Below, piece by piece: positions 44,411-53,215 of a stretch of DNA of 64,000 nt. How positions within the stretch are numbered: the stretch's first letter is position 1; each line of letters starts with the position of its first letter. Made by a program: the position numbers and the translations under genes. This DNA comes from Mucilaginibacter sp. OK098 (GTDB taxonomy: Bacteria; Bacteroidota; Bacteroidia; Sphingobacteriales; Sphingobacteriaceae), in contig NZ_FRCM01000005.1 of the NCBI RefSeq assembly GCF_900142915.1, positions 620,001 through 684,000 of the forward strand. Direction: 5' to 3'. Below the pieces are notes generated by a model. That model was not told the origin of the DNA. It made no database searches and saw only the letters and a program-made list of their open reading frames with translations.

Positions 44411-44439
44411 TTTGTTTTGTAATGGAATGATTACTTTCG
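44411..44439 (+). promoter_or_regulatory. Promoter (-33/-7) of the small Omp85 gene
   Basis: TTTG (44411-44414) and TACTTTCG (44432-44439, one mismatch to TAnnTTTG) are 17 bases apart, the usual Bacteroidota spacing. The ATG at 44520 lies about 80 bases downstream. Confidence 0.5.
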
Positions 44440-44519
44440 ACCCAAATTATAAACCGGTTGATTAGTACGTCAAAGCAGGACCTTGAATTTCAATCAGCAC
44501 GGTTATCTTACAGGGTTGC

Positions 44520-45791
44520 ATGAAGTTTTTTTTCTCGCTAAGTACTTTTATAGTTTCGATATTGTTTGCAGCACAGCTTTTTGCTCAGCAAACCAATCCG
44601 GTACCCCTAAAAACTATCCCCGTTAAACGTAAGGGCGTTGTTATTGTAAAGGATACCATCTCTGAAGATAGTGTAGCCAGGAATGGCAGTAGGCAGGAGG
44701 ATATTTCAGATTTTATTGCCCATTTGCGCCATCGTAAACCCAGCATTACGGTTGATTCAATTACTACTAAGCCGGAAATTTCAATTGCCCCGGCAATAGG
44801 ATATACGCTGCTGTCGAAGTTTGCATTGGTGCTATCGGGTAATGCGGTTTTTAAAACCGGGCCGCAATCCCGTATCTCAACCATAATTGCCAGCACTTCA
44901 TACACCCAAAATAAGCAGTTTACATTGCCTGTTCAAACCAGCATCTGGAGTAAGGACAATACCTATAATTTTGTAGGTGAATACCAGTATTATAAATACC
45001 CGCAAAGTTCATACGGACTTGGCAGCAATTCAAATATTAAGAATAAAGACCCGATGGATTATTCTTATTTCAAATTTTACCAAACTGCTTTAAGACATAT
45101 TACAGGTAATTTATATGCAGGCCTGGGTTTTATTTTTGATACGCACTGGAATATATCTGATGAAGGCAATATAGACGGAACGCTGCCAGACTATGCCTTG
45201 TATGGAAAAGCATCCCGCACAATAGCCTCGGGTTTAACATTTAATATCCTGCTCGATTCGAGGGATAATGCAATTAATCCGCTAAAGGGAGGCTATGCAG
45301 CTTTGCAATACCGCGATAACTATGAATTTTTGGGGAGCAGCACTCCATGGCGTTCGCTGATCATTGACCTGCGTAAATACTTTAGGTTTCCGGAAAATTC
45401 CGATAATGTACTTGCATTTTGGAGCTATAACTGGTTAATTTTAAGCGGAAAGCCCGGTTATCTTGATCTGCCGAGTACACAATGGGACAGTAACTCAGCC
45501 ACCGGCAGGGGATATATTCAGGGCAGGTTTCGTGGGGCACAAATGGTGTATCTTGAGGGAGAGTACAGGTTTAAAATTAGCAGGAATGGCTTGCTTGGCG
45601 GCGTAGTATTTTTAAACGGCGAATCATTTTCGGCAGCCCCCGGCACAGGCCTGCAACGCATTCAACCAGGTTACGGCCCGGGTTTGCGTTTAAAGCTTAA
45701 TAAAACATCAAACACCAACATAACCATTGATTATGGCTTTGGGCGACAAGGTTCAAACGGGTTGTTTATTGATGTTGGGGAGGCATTTTAG
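44520..45791 (+). CDS. Small Omp85-type barrel protein without POTRA domains
   Basis: 423 residues. A Sec signal ends FAAQLFAQ, and a flexible segment (about 25-80) leads straight into a BamA-type C-terminal barrel. Barrel features include LLDSRDNAINPLKGGYAALQYR (the late-strand DxRDN motif), GRGYIQGRFRGAQMVYLEGEYRF as the L6-type loop/strand region (shown as family motif, over several strands) and an aromatic end GEAF. No POTRA or lipobox is present. Such short members occur with or without patatin partners in this phylum; their function is not settled. It stands alone with its own promoter and a strong hairpin downstream. Confidence 0.8.
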   Translation: MKFFFSLSTFIVSILFAAQLFAQQTNPVPLKTIPVKRKGVVIVKDTISEDSVARNGSRQEDISDFIAHLRHRKPSITVDSITTKPEISIAPAIGYTLLSKFALVLSGNAVFKTGPQSRISTIIASTSYTQNKQFTLPVQTSIWSKDNTYNFVGEYQYYKYPQSSYGLGSNSNIKNKDPMDYSYFKFYQTALRHITGNLYAGLGFIFDTHWNISDEGNIDGTLPDYALYGKASRTIASGLTFNILLDSRDNAINPLKGGYAALQYRDNYEFLGSSTPWRSLIIDLRKYFRFPENSDNVLAFWSYNWLILSGKPGYLDLPSTQWDSNSATGRGYIQGRFRGAQMVYLEGEYRFKISRNGLLGGVVFLNGESFSAAPGTGLQRIQPGYGPGLRLKLNKTSNTNITIDYGFGRQGSNGLFIDVGEAF

Positions 45792-45800
45792 CCTCACCCA

Positions 45801-45833
45801 AAACTTACGAAGTTTCAAAAACTTCGTAAGTTT
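45801..45833. terminator. Perfect 15-bp hairpin downstream of the small Omp85 gene
   Basis: AAACTTACGAAGTTT (45801-45815), loop CAA, then AAACTTCGTAAGTTT (45819-45833). It lies 10 bases after the stop. It resembles AACTTCGGAAGTTT hairpins that I recall as frequent intergenic sequences in related genomes. It is a likely terminator or 3' stabiliser. Confidence 0.6.
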
Positions 45834-45956
45834 GACTCTCACTAATCACCAACTGTTAATTCCTGTTAAAAGGTGTTAAATAACTGTTAACCAGGTTTTA
45901 GATTGATCTATTGGTAGAATGTATCAAGTACATTTGTTTACCAACAATCTAATCTC

Positions 45957-48320
45957 ATGATAAAAAGCTATTTGAAAATCGCCTGGCGTAACCAGCTCCG
46001 TCATAAAAGTTTTTCCTTCATCAACATCGGCGGATTATCAATCGGTATTTCGGCATGCCTGCTCATTTCCTTGTATGTGCATTACCAGTTAAGCTATGAT
46101 GCTTATCATACCAAAAAAGACAGGATATTCCGTATCACGAATTTGATGCATACGCCCGAGAACGATAATGTTAACATGGCATTAACCCCCGTGCTTTTGG
46201 CAACTACTTTAAACCGTAACTATCCTGAAGTAGAAGCTGCTGTTCGCTTTGAACCTAACGGAGGTATAATGAAAGTTAACAACCAATTGTTCAGGGAAGA
46301 CAATGTTTACAAAGCCCAGTCTGATATATTCAATGTATTCACTTATAAATTTGCAGAAGGTAATCCTTCGCAGGCGCTTAGCGATCCGCATAGCATTGTT
46401 ATAACTCAAACATTGGCTAAAAAATATTTTGGCAGCGGCAGCGCTATGGGTAAAAACATCATTTGTAATAGCCAGACTTATCGTGTATCCGCCGTATTGG
46501 AGGATTTGCCTGAAAACTCAGACATGAAAATCAGCGCACTGCTGCCGGGAGATTATTCAAAAACAACAACCTGGTTGGCTGATAATTTTTCTGTTTACAC
46601 CTTCGTGCTTTTTAAACAACGGCCCGATATAACGGCTTTTGAAAATAAGCTTGCGAAGATCTCAAAAGAAGATATCCAGCCCGAGTTAAATAAAATGGGT
46701 GCTGTAAAATATTCTATGAAATTTAATACTGAACCTTTAGCCAGTGTGCATTTTAGTACCGGTAAGTTAGGCGACCTGGTTAAAGGGGACAAACAACTGG
46801 TTTATATTTTCTCCATATTATCTATAGTAATATTAATTATTGCCCTGTTAAATTATATCAACCTTTCAACCGCCCGGGCTACCGAAAGAGCTAAAGAAGT
46901 AGGGGTACGTAAAGTAAACGGAGCTATTCAATCCAGCCTTGTAGGCCAATTTTTGTTCGAATCGTTTTTTGTCACCTTTATAGCGCTGGTTATTTCAATT
47001 GCATTAACGGTGATCATGCTGCCGTTTTTAAACAGCTTACTGCAAATAAGGATCTCTTTTTGGAGTTCATCGCTTAGCTTTTTAATTATTTGCGGATTGG
47101 TTTTAGCGTCTTCATTACTAACCGGCTTATATCCTTCGTTTGTATTGTCGGCGTTTTCACCAATTACTGCTTTAAAAGGAAACTTTAAACATGCTGCAAA
47201 AGGTTTAACCCTGCGCAAGGTTATCACCGTTACCCAGTTTGTAATTGCAACAGTAATGATAGCCGGGGCATTTATTATGAACAGGCAAATCAATTTTGTA
47301 CAGCACCGCTCTTTAGGTTATGATAAAAGCCAGGTATTAAGTGTATCGCTGCCGGATGATTCAGTAGCCCTGCTGCGGGTTGCCCCATTTAACAATACGC
47401 TTAAACAAATGAGCCAGGTGAAAGGAACATCCGTTCAAAACGGACTTTCCATAATTAATAGCGTGCAGGCCAAAGCAACTACTTTGGTAAAGTCGAACGG
47501 GGTGAAAAGGGAATTAATGTCGAATTACTTTTCTATTGACGACAAATTTATCCCGCTGTTGAACGTGAACCTTGCTGCCGGCAGGAATTTCTCTGAGAAG
47601 ATGGCAACTGATAAAAAAGAGGGTTTTATAGTGAACGAAGCCTTTGTAAGCCAGGTAGGATGGAAGAACCCTATTGGCCAGGCCATTGAAGGGTTTGATC
47701 ATAAAGGCCACGTGGTAGGTGTAGTTAAAAATTTTCATTACGAATCAATGCATAGCCCTGTTGCACCATTAGTAATGGTTTATACTACATTCAGGCCATC
47801 ATCTATTTTGGTAAAGATCAGTCCCAACAATCTGCAGCTTATAAAAAATGCATGGCAAACCTATTTTCCTGATGTCCCTTTTAATTTTGAATTTATGGAC
47901 AGCGCTTTTAATACCCTGTATCAAAAGGATGTTACCAGCATTAAGCTGTTTAATTATTTTACCCTGCTATCAATTCTCTTAGCCAGCCTTGGTTTGTATG
48001 GCCTGGCACACCTTATTGCTACCCAGCGCACCAAAGAGATAGGTATCCGCAAAGTGCTGGGCGCCGCTTTAAGCCAATTATTGGTACTGTTAGCAAAAGA
48101 TTTTGTTAAGCTGATAGCCCTTGCAGCAGTGCTGGCAATTCCGATAACCTGGTTGATTATGAATAAATGGCTTTCATCCTATGCTTATCACATCAATATT
48201 AACTGGTGGCTGCTGGTGTCGCCAGTATTTGTTATCCTGCTTATTTCAATCCTGGTTATTAGTTATCAAACCATAAAAGTGGCGGTAACTAATCCGGTTA
48301 AAAGTTTGAAGAGTGAGTAA
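45957..48320 (+). CDS. FtsX/MacB-type ABC transporter permease 3
   Basis: 787 residues, a third paralogue of the same permease type. It has an N-terminal helix (IGGLSIGISACLLISLYV), a core domain, FtsX segments with STARATERAKEVGVRKVNGA, a second helix near residue 425, and a last block with ATQRTKEIGIRKVLGAALSQLL. It ends NPVKSLKSE. No ATPase is adjacent. The gene starts 165 bases after the small Omp85 gene, across a hairpin, so it probably has its own promoter. Confidence 0.85.
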   Translation: MIKSYLKIAWRNQLRHKSFSFINIGGLSIGISACLLISLYVHYQLSYDAYHTKKDRIFRITNLMHTPENDNVNMALTPVLLATTLNRNYPEVEAAVRFEPNGGIMKVNNQLFREDNVYKAQSDIFNVFTYKFAEGNPSQALSDPHSIVITQTLAKKYFGSGSAMGKNIICNSQTYRVSAVLEDLPENSDMKISALLPGDYSKTTTWLADNFSVYTFVLFKQRPDITAFENKLAKISKEDIQPELNKMGAVKYSMKFNTEPLASVHFSTGKLGDLVKGDKQLVYIFSILSIVILIIALLNYINLSTARATERAKEVGVRKVNGAIQSSLVGQFLFESFFVTFIALVISIALTVIMLPFLNSLLQIRISFWSSSLSFLIICGLVLASSLLTGLYPSFVLSAFSPITALKGNFKHAAKGLTLRKVITVTQFVIATVMIAGAFIMNRQINFVQHRSLGYDKSQVLSVSLPDDSVALLRVAPFNNTLKQMSQVKGTSVQNGLSIINSVQAKATTLVKSNGVKRELMSNYFSIDDKFIPLLNVNLAAGRNFSEKMATDKKEGFIVNEAFVSQVGWKNPIGQAIEGFDHKGHVVGVVKNFHYESMHSPVAPLVMVYTTFRPSSILVKISPNNLQLIKNAWQTYFPDVPFNFEFMDSAFNTLYQKDVTSIKLFNYFTLLSILLASLGLYGLAHLIATQRTKEIGIRKVLGAALSQLLVLLAKDFVKLIALAAVLAIPITWLIMNKWLSSYAYHININWWLLVSPVFVILLISILVISYQTIKVAVTNPVKSLKSE

Positions 48321-48360
48321 AATTACCAGCCGCTTTTAATCTCAGTGTCCACTGTGCCTT

Positions 48361-48425
48361 CTCTGCTTTCTCTGTGGCTAATTTTAACGCGGAGTTCACA
48401 GAGATATGCACAAAGTTCGCAGAGA
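48361..48425. repeat. CTCTGTG/CACAGAG simple inverted segment
   Basis: CTCTGTG (48370-48376) and CACAGAG (48397-48403) pair, with TTCGCAGAGAT just after. This text style (CACAGAGTTCGCAGAG) looks like a short interspersed repeat. It could terminate the permease 3 transcript. Confidence 0.3.
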
Positions 48426-48532
48426 TTTAAAAGTAAGATGAGCCTTACACCAAAGCAAACTTGAGCCTTACAGCAAACCTTGCCCTTTATTTTAACTCCA
48501 TCTTTGTTTTGTAATTAAAACATAGAGAAAAA

Positions 48533-49345
48533 ATGAAAAAGGTAATATTAGTAACAGGCGCTTCGGCAGGAATAGGTAAAGATTTTGCTAAACACCTGTT
48601 ACAGGATGGACACATAGTTTATGGCGCTGCCCGCAGGGTTGATAAAATGGAAGACATCCGCAAGCTTGGCGTAAAAGTTTTGGAGATGGATGTAACTGAT
48701 GATGCAGCAATGGTTAACGGTGTTGATACCATTATTAAAGCAGAGGGCAGGATAGATGTGCTGATAAACAACGCAGGTTTTGGCTCATATGGCGCTATTG
48801 AAGAAGTATCCATCAGTGATGCAAAATACCAGCTTGATGTAAACTTGTTTGGCGCTGCACGCTTAGCACAGCTTGTGATCCCCCATATGCGGAAAGAGCA
48901 TTTCGGGCGTATTATAAATATATCATCCATTGGTGGTAAATTGGCAAGCATGCTTGGCGGCTGGTACCACGCAAGTAAATTTGCGCTGGAAGGTTTAAGC
49001 GATAGCTTGCGTAATGAAGTTGAACAATTTGGGATTGATGTGGTGGTAATTGAGCCGGGCGGTGTAAAATCTGAATGGAGCGGGATTGCGGCTGATAATT
49101 TGTATAAAGTTTCTGGTAATACCAATTACAAACCATTAGTTGATAGTTTTGCCGTGATCATGCGAAAAACCGAAACTAAAAATGCTGACCCTATTGTAAT
49201 TGTAGACCTGGTACGCAAGGCTATTGAGGCAAAAAAACCAAAAACGCGTTATTCAGGTGGTTACATGGCAAAATTAGGACTGTTTATGAGATGGCTGTTA
49301 CCCGACCGCTTATTTGATAAAATGCTGATGAGTCAATTAAAATAG
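48533..49345 (+). CDS. Short-chain dehydrogenase/reductase
   Basis: 270 residues of the classical SDR fold. The cofactor motif TGASAGIG is at 8-15, with an Arg pair after strand 2 (AARR) favouring NADP(H). NNAG is at 79-82, Ser131/132 in NISSIGG, and the catalytic Tyr145 and Lys149 in YHASK. PGGVKSEW follows as the usual substrate-loop start. The substrate cannot be inferred. An AraC-family regulator gene follows 43 bases later on the same strand, a common pairing in which the regulator controls, or is expressed with, the SDR. Confidence 0.9.
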   Translation: MKKVILVTGASAGIGKDFAKHLLQDGHIVYGAARRVDKMEDIRKLGVKVLEMDVTDDAAMVNGVDTIIKAEGRIDVLINNAGFGSYGAIEEVSISDAKYQLDVNLFGAARLAQLVIPHMRKEHFGRIINISSIGGKLASMLGGWYHASKFALEGLSDSLRNEVEQFGIDVVVIEPGGVKSEWSGIAADNLYKVSGNTNYKPLVDSFAVIMRKTETKNADPIVIVDLVRKAIEAKKPKTRYSGGYMAKLGLFMRWLLPDRLFDKMLMSQLK

Positions 49346-49388
49346 TTGATTAAGTTTATACCGAATTATTATAATAAAGATCATTAAA

Positions 49389-50192
49389 ATGGAAGACAAA
49401 AGTCACATCCAGCTTAATAATATGCTTTATTCATGCGTTGATGAGAAACAGCGCGGGAATGAGCAGTTTGTACCCGAACATGCTTTAGGGTACATTATAT
49501 CAGGTGAGGCCCACCTACAAACAAACCATGGATTAATGGTTTTGAAAGCAGGAACAATTGGGCTTATCCGGCGGAATCAACTCGTTAAATCTGTTAAAGT
49601 ACCATCTCCGGGCGGTGAGTTTAAATCTATTAATATCTTTCTCGACCAGGATTTTTTACGGCGTTATAGCGCAGAAAATAAGCTGCCAAAGGCCGAAAAA
49701 TATACCGGGGACCCAATGCGGCTATTACCGGATGATCCATTTATAGAAGGATATTTTAATTCACTGATACCTTATTTTGACCAGGCGCGGCTGCTTCAAA
49801 GTACAATGGCCGAATTAAAAACCAGGGAAGCTGTTGAACTAATCCTTAAGCTTGATCCTGATTTTCATGATTTTTTGTTTGACTTTAGCGAGCCTTACAA
49901 AATTGATCTGGAGGCTTACATGAACCAAAATTACATGTATAATGTGCCGGTTATTCAATTTGCCAAACTTACCGGCAGAAGCCTGGCGAGCTTTAAACGA
50001 GATTTTGAAAAAGTGTTCCAGGCGCCTCCTGGTCAGTGGCTGCAGCAAAAACGGCTTTCTGAAGCCTATTACCTGATCAGGGAGAAAGGCCGTAAACCTT
50101 CAGACGTTTATCTTGACGTTGGTTTTGAGAACCTTTCTCATTTTTCATACACCTTTAAAAAGTCATTTGGGGTGGCGCCATCTATGTTGTAG
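49389..50192 (+). CDS. AraC-family transcriptional regulator
   Basis: 267 residues. An N-terminal sensor part of cupin type (ALGYIISGEAHLQTNHGLMVLKAG, spread over beta strands) precedes an ExsA-like middle. Two C-terminal helix-turn-helix motifs follow: one with VIQFAKLTGRSLASFKRDFEKVF and the signature-like VYLDVGFENLSHFSYTFKKSFGVAPS in the last 30 residues. It is likely to activate the SDR gene upstream or a distant target. It converges closely (14 bases) on the HtrA-like gene. Confidence 0.9.
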   Translation: MEDKSHIQLNNMLYSCVDEKQRGNEQFVPEHALGYIISGEAHLQTNHGLMVLKAGTIGLIRRNQLVKSVKVPSPGGEFKSINIFLDQDFLRRYSAENKLPKAEKYTGDPMRLLPDDPFIEGYFNSLIPYFDQARLLQSTMAELKTREAVELILKLDPDFHDFLFDFSEPYKIDLEAYMNQNYMYNVPVIQFAKLTGRSLASFKRDFEKVFQAPPGQWLQQKRLSEAYYLIREKGRKPSDVYLDVGFENLSHFSYTFKKSFGVAPSML

Positions 50193-50206
50193 CCATTACC
50201 TTGCTA

Positions 50207-51130
50207 TTAATTTCTCTGTATCGGCGTTATCCTAAACTCCTTTTTCAGGTTACTTCTAATAATTCCGATAAAATGAAACTGACCGATTTTGTCGGCTGTA
50301 AGCTGTTTAAAAAGGTTGTCGGAGGTTTCAATCATCATATTATTAAAGGAATGTATGATGTCGCCGCTAAGAATACCGGCTTTTTCTGCAGGACTGCCGG
50401 CAGATACTTCCGAAATAAACAAAGCCTGCTTATTTGGAAGCTCGTGCATAGCCCTCAGCTTAGGTACCAATTCTATCTGTTGCATCACAATACCAAGGTA
50501 GGCTCTTTTTACCTTCCCAAATCGGATGAGCTGGCTTGCAATTTCTTTTGCAGTGTTGATGCTAATTGCAAAACAGAGGCCCTGTGCTCCGCGAATGGTA
50601 GCAGTGTTTACTCCAATTACTTCTCCGTCTGAATTAATAAGCGGTCCCCCTGAATTACCGGGATTTAAGGCAGCATCAGTTTGAATCATGCTATCCATCA
50701 TTCTTCCATTCTGATTTTCAAGCGTTCTTCCCAAAGCACTTACAACACCGGCTGTTACCGTGTGATGAAAGCCCAAAGGATTACCAATGGCTATTACCAG
50801 TTGTCCGATTCTAAGCAGGTCTGCATCCCCGAGCTTTGCCGGGGTAAAATCTGCGTCGGATATTTTTAGAATGGCCAGATCTGTGTCCGGGTCTTCACCA
50901 ATTAATGTAGCCTGCCTTGAAGTGCCGTCATGTAATTTAACTTTGATGTTTGTGGAATTATGTACCACATGGCTGTTAGTGAATAAATAGCCATCTGAGG
51001 AAAACAGGAAGCCTGAACCCGTACCTGACAGTTGTTCTTTTTTATTGGTGTTATTGAATATTTCGATTTTAACTACTGCCGTTTTAACCTTTTCGACAGC
51101 ATCGATAATTGTAGCTGAATAGCTATCCAT
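50207..51130 (-). CDS. HtrA-like serine protease with PDZ domain, no signal peptide
   Basis: 307 residues. The trypsin-like domain shows the triad His54 (TNSHVV), Asp84 (DPDTDLAIL) and Ser160 (NPGNSGGPL). One PDZ domain follows (about 205-295: RAYLGIVMQ, AGSPAEKAGILSGDII). The chain starts MDSYSATIIDAVEKVK without a hydrophobic leader, so unlike DegP it looks cytoplasmic. A missed upstream start seems unlikely, as the N-terminus aligns with the usual mature HtrA start. It may handle unfolded proteins in the cytoplasm or at the membrane face. It stands alone, convergent with the AraC gene. Confidence 0.88.
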   Translation of the reverse strand: MDSYSATIIDAVEKVKTAVVKIEIFNNTNKKEQLSGTGSGFLFSSDGYLFTNSHVVHNSTNIKVKLHDGTSRQATLIGEDPDTDLAILKISDADFTPAKLGDADLLRIGQLVIAIGNPLGFHHTVTAGVVSALGRTLENQNGRMMDSMIQTDAALNPGNSGGPLINSDGEVIGVNTATIRGAQGLCFAISINTAKEIASQLIRFGKVKRAYLGIVMQQIELVPKLRAMHELPNKQALFISEVSAGSPAEKAGILSGDIIHSFNNMMIETSDNLFKQLTADKIGQFHFIGIIRSNLKKEFRITPIQRN

Positions 51131-51407
51131 AAAAATCCTTTCAACATAGGTTCACAAATCACGTTCCCATTAACTAATCATACCATTTTACACCACAAAG
51201 CAGGATAAAATGGCTGATTATGCAAGTAAATGATGTTAAAGTGTCAGGTTAAGGCTTGATATACAGGTTTACCTGTTCATCATTATGCACAGAAATATCC
51301 CATTCCTATTCGTATCGCAATTGTCAAAACAATAAACTGAATGTTCATGCCGCGTTAAAATATTTTCAATGTGGTAAACTTGAACTTATATTAATCAAGA
51401 AATAAAT

Positions 51408-51415
51408 TATCTTTG
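51408..51415 (+). promoter_or_regulatory. -7 promoter box for tRNA-Arg
   Basis: TATCTTTG matches TAnnTTTG exactly and ends eight bases before the tRNA. A TTG at 51380 is 25 bases upstream, slightly far for the -33 element. Confidence 0.6.
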
Positions 51416-51423
51416 CCGATATT

Positions 51424-51495
51424 GCTCCCGTAGTTCAACGGATAGAATTATGGTTTCCGGTACCATCGATATGAGTTCGAATCTCGTCGGGAGCA
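51424..51495 (+). tRNA. tRNA-Arg (CCG)
   Basis: The cloverleaf is complete: acceptor GCTCCCG/CGGGAGC, D stem GTTC/GAAT with one G-U pair, anticodon stem ATGGT/ACCAT with loop TTCCGGT (anticodon CCG), and T arm ATGAG-TTCGAAT-CTCGT. The discriminator is A73. CCA is not encoded. Confidence 0.95.
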
Positions 51496-51531
51496 CTTTT
51501 TTACCACTGTTTCATTATAGTGTGAAAATAT

Positions 51532-51669
51532 TCAAGAAGTTTTTGTAGAAACCTTCGGACTAATTTCCAAGGTTTTTTCTGGAGCCATCACGCCCACCGT
51601 CATTTTAGACCAATCTAACGACCCTCTGCCTGTGCTGTACATATTACCATTGATCAAGCGGGAGCGGGA
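51532..51669 (-). pseudogene. Possible gene remnant (45 codons) next to tRNA-Arg
   Basis: An open stretch between a TAG (51670-51672) and a TGA (51532-51534) encodes 45 residues, including INGNMYSTGRGSLDW and MTVGVMAPEKTLEIS. The composition looks like protein, but there is no good start and no family is recognised. It could be the 3' end of a lost gene, perhaps of an element once integrated at the tRNA. The rest of 51496-51976 holds nothing recognisable. Confidence 0.25.
51549..51578 (+). terminator. Possible terminator after tRNA-Arg
   Basis: AAACCTT (51549-51555) pairs with AAGGTTT (51569-51575) and is followed by more T residues. It lies about 55 bases past the tRNA end. Confidence 0.4.
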
Positions 51670-51976
51670 CTAAAATCAAACTAATTTGAAGGAGATTTGC
51701 GGTGTTAGTAATCAATAATTGACTTGTAAATAATTTGTTGTGTTTTTTTAAAGGATGGATTTTAATTTTTTTACATTTTTTGGGGACAGCTGACTAAATA
51801 ATAATCATGAGCAATAATAGGGTAGTGAAAGTATTTCATCGCAAATTGAGTCAGGGAAAATCGCAAGTCGTTTTTTAGCAGGGATAAAGGTCAAGATGAA
51901 TTCTTAGCTATACTTAAACGTTGTTTATCGTCTGTAAATAGTTCGTATCTAAAATATGCTATGGTATTGTGCCAAT

Positions 51977-53089
51977 TCAAAGCTTTTCTGCACGGTATAG
52001 AGCCCTTTCAAGCTTTTCGTCCCGGTGGTCAATGTCTTTATAGCTAATTAGCACGCCATCCTGCATTTCGCAGGTATAATATGTTACATAAACGGCCAAC
52101 GGCTTTGTCAATTGAAAATGCCTCGCTCCTCTGTTGCCAACCTGGCGGCCGTATAATAGCGAAGCTAATTTACCGGCATTTTGCACGGTGATAAAATTAT
52201 TAGCTATCAATTGCTTCCCTTCAGCCGGGATTGTCAGCGGATTTTTTTTCTGGCCTAACACCATTGTGCCGTTATCGGCAACGAATTCATTGAACGAGGA
52301 AGGTAAATTGCCAAAGACTCCACTTTTTATTTTAAACCTGTAAACAGTGTCGTTGATATAATAGCTTAATATTTTCGACGGTACATTGATTGCTATGAAA
52401 TTATTAACGTTACCATCCACCCAGCGCATCCTTTCAAGGTTAACCGCCATCAGCCTTATTTCGCTTTCAGGCGTTTCATAACAGTCGCCGGTATAGAGCC
52501 CGGTAACCAGGTGCATTTTATACTGCAGAGATTTGTAAGATGCCGATGTTGGCTGGGCGCTGATAATTGCGCTGTAAAAATCCTTTTGAGCAAGGGCATT
52601 TGCCAGGATAACTTCAGCCCGGAAACCAGTTCCTGTTTTCTTGTCTATTTTAGCTGGCGGCCACTCCAGGTTCAGCCGGCCATAGTGCAGGTTGTTTGCA
52701 AAAGCAATTACCGCATCTGTTAACATAATATCATAAAGCGCTGTTTGCCGGTTATTTGATTTGCCGGAATTTTCAATAAGCTCATGAAGCTTGGGGTAGA
52801 GCAATTGAGAGGGATGATAATCAGAATGATTCAATCCATATTGTATTACGCAGTCCAGCAAAAGCATAGCATCCCAGGCATGGGTTTTTACTGTATCCGG
52901 CGCTATCCAGGCAAGCCGGAATCCAGCCGCTTTATAAAACCTTTCTACAGAATTAGGATAATATAATTCATTTCGGTGTGCTGCTAATTGTGCACGGATA
53001 GCGGTTGTATCTGCTGCCTTCAAATTTGAGGCTGCGAGTAGCAGCAATAGTGAAACATAACATCTGGTTAACCGCTTGACTTTTCGCAT
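51977..53089 (-). CDS. L,D-transpeptidase scaffold protein (YcbB/LdtD-like) lacking the catalytic motif
   Basis: 370 residues from the ATG at 53089. A start at 53152 would translate through a regulatory palindrome, so I reject it. A signal peptide (YVSLLLLLAASNLKA) is followed by the LdtD-type scaffold: GFRLAWIAPDTVKTHAWDAM, YGLNHSDYHPSQL, IMLTDAVIAFANNLHYGRL and VNLERMRWV. The start of the YkuD part is present (FIAINVPSKILSYY) and so is its end (PLAVYVTYYTCEMQDGVLIS). The stretch between, which should carry His and SHGC, is shortened and reads NFITVQNAGKLASLLYG. No catalytic Cys is seen, so it is probably inactive and may bind peptidoglycan or regulate. Promoter and box: see 53107-53152. Confidence 0.75.
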   Translation of the reverse strand: MRKVKRLTRCYVSLLLLLAASNLKAADTTAIRAQLAAHRNELYYPNSVERFYKAAGFRLAWIAPDTVKTHAWDAMLLLDCVIQYGLNHSDYHPSQLLYPKLHELIENSGKSNNRQTALYDIMLTDAVIAFANNLHYGRLNLEWPPAKIDKKTGTGFRAEVILANALAQKDFYSAIISAQPTSASYKSLQYKMHLVTGLYTGDCYETPESEIRLMAVNLERMRWVDGNVNNFIAINVPSKILSYYINDTVYRFKIKSGVFGNLPSSFNEFVADNGTMVLGQKKNPLTIPAEGKQLIANNFITVQNAGKLASLLYGRQVGNRGARHFQLTKPLAVYVTYYTCEMQDGVLISYKDIDHRDEKLERALYRAEKL

Positions 53090-53106
53090 CGTTTTATAAT
53101 TTATGC

Positions 53107-53152
53107 TGTAAAGTTCATTAATAGTTATTGGCTGTTCGATGATCTGGATCAT
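53107..53152 (-). promoter_or_regulatory. Crp/Fnr-type box and CTTTACA element of the LDT-like gene
   Basis: ATGA-TCTGGA-TCAT (53139-53152) is a perfect TGA-N6-TCA dyad centred at 53145.5. CTTTACA on the minus strand (53107-53113) is centred 35.5 bases away, 18 bases before the ATG at 53089. The same spacing occurs before both universal stress protein genes. Confidence 0.65.
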
Positions 53153-53215
53153 TCTAAAACCTGATGTTCAGCACTATTTGAAAAATTACCGGCTTAATTT
53201 CCTATAAAAAAGCAA

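Noticed and set aside
37920..48320. An ABC export operon with the three permeases
   Set aside because: No ATPase gene is adjacent. The genes are separated by terminators, opposite-strand genes and repeats, so they are independent paralogues.
48619..49125. Minus-strand frame of 168 codons opposite the SDR gene
   Set aside because: Antisense shadow of a gene with complete SDR motifs; composition is Ser/Pro/Ile-rich without family features.
51424..51976. Integrated element at tRNA-Arg
   Set aside because: No integrase, no duplicated tRNA 3' end and no cargo genes are visible. Only a short unidentified remnant lies nearby.
53090..53152. Longer start of the LDT-like protein at 53152
   Set aside because: It would translate the TGA-N6-TCA dyad and CTTTACA element. 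The ATG at 53089 is followed directly by a signal peptide.
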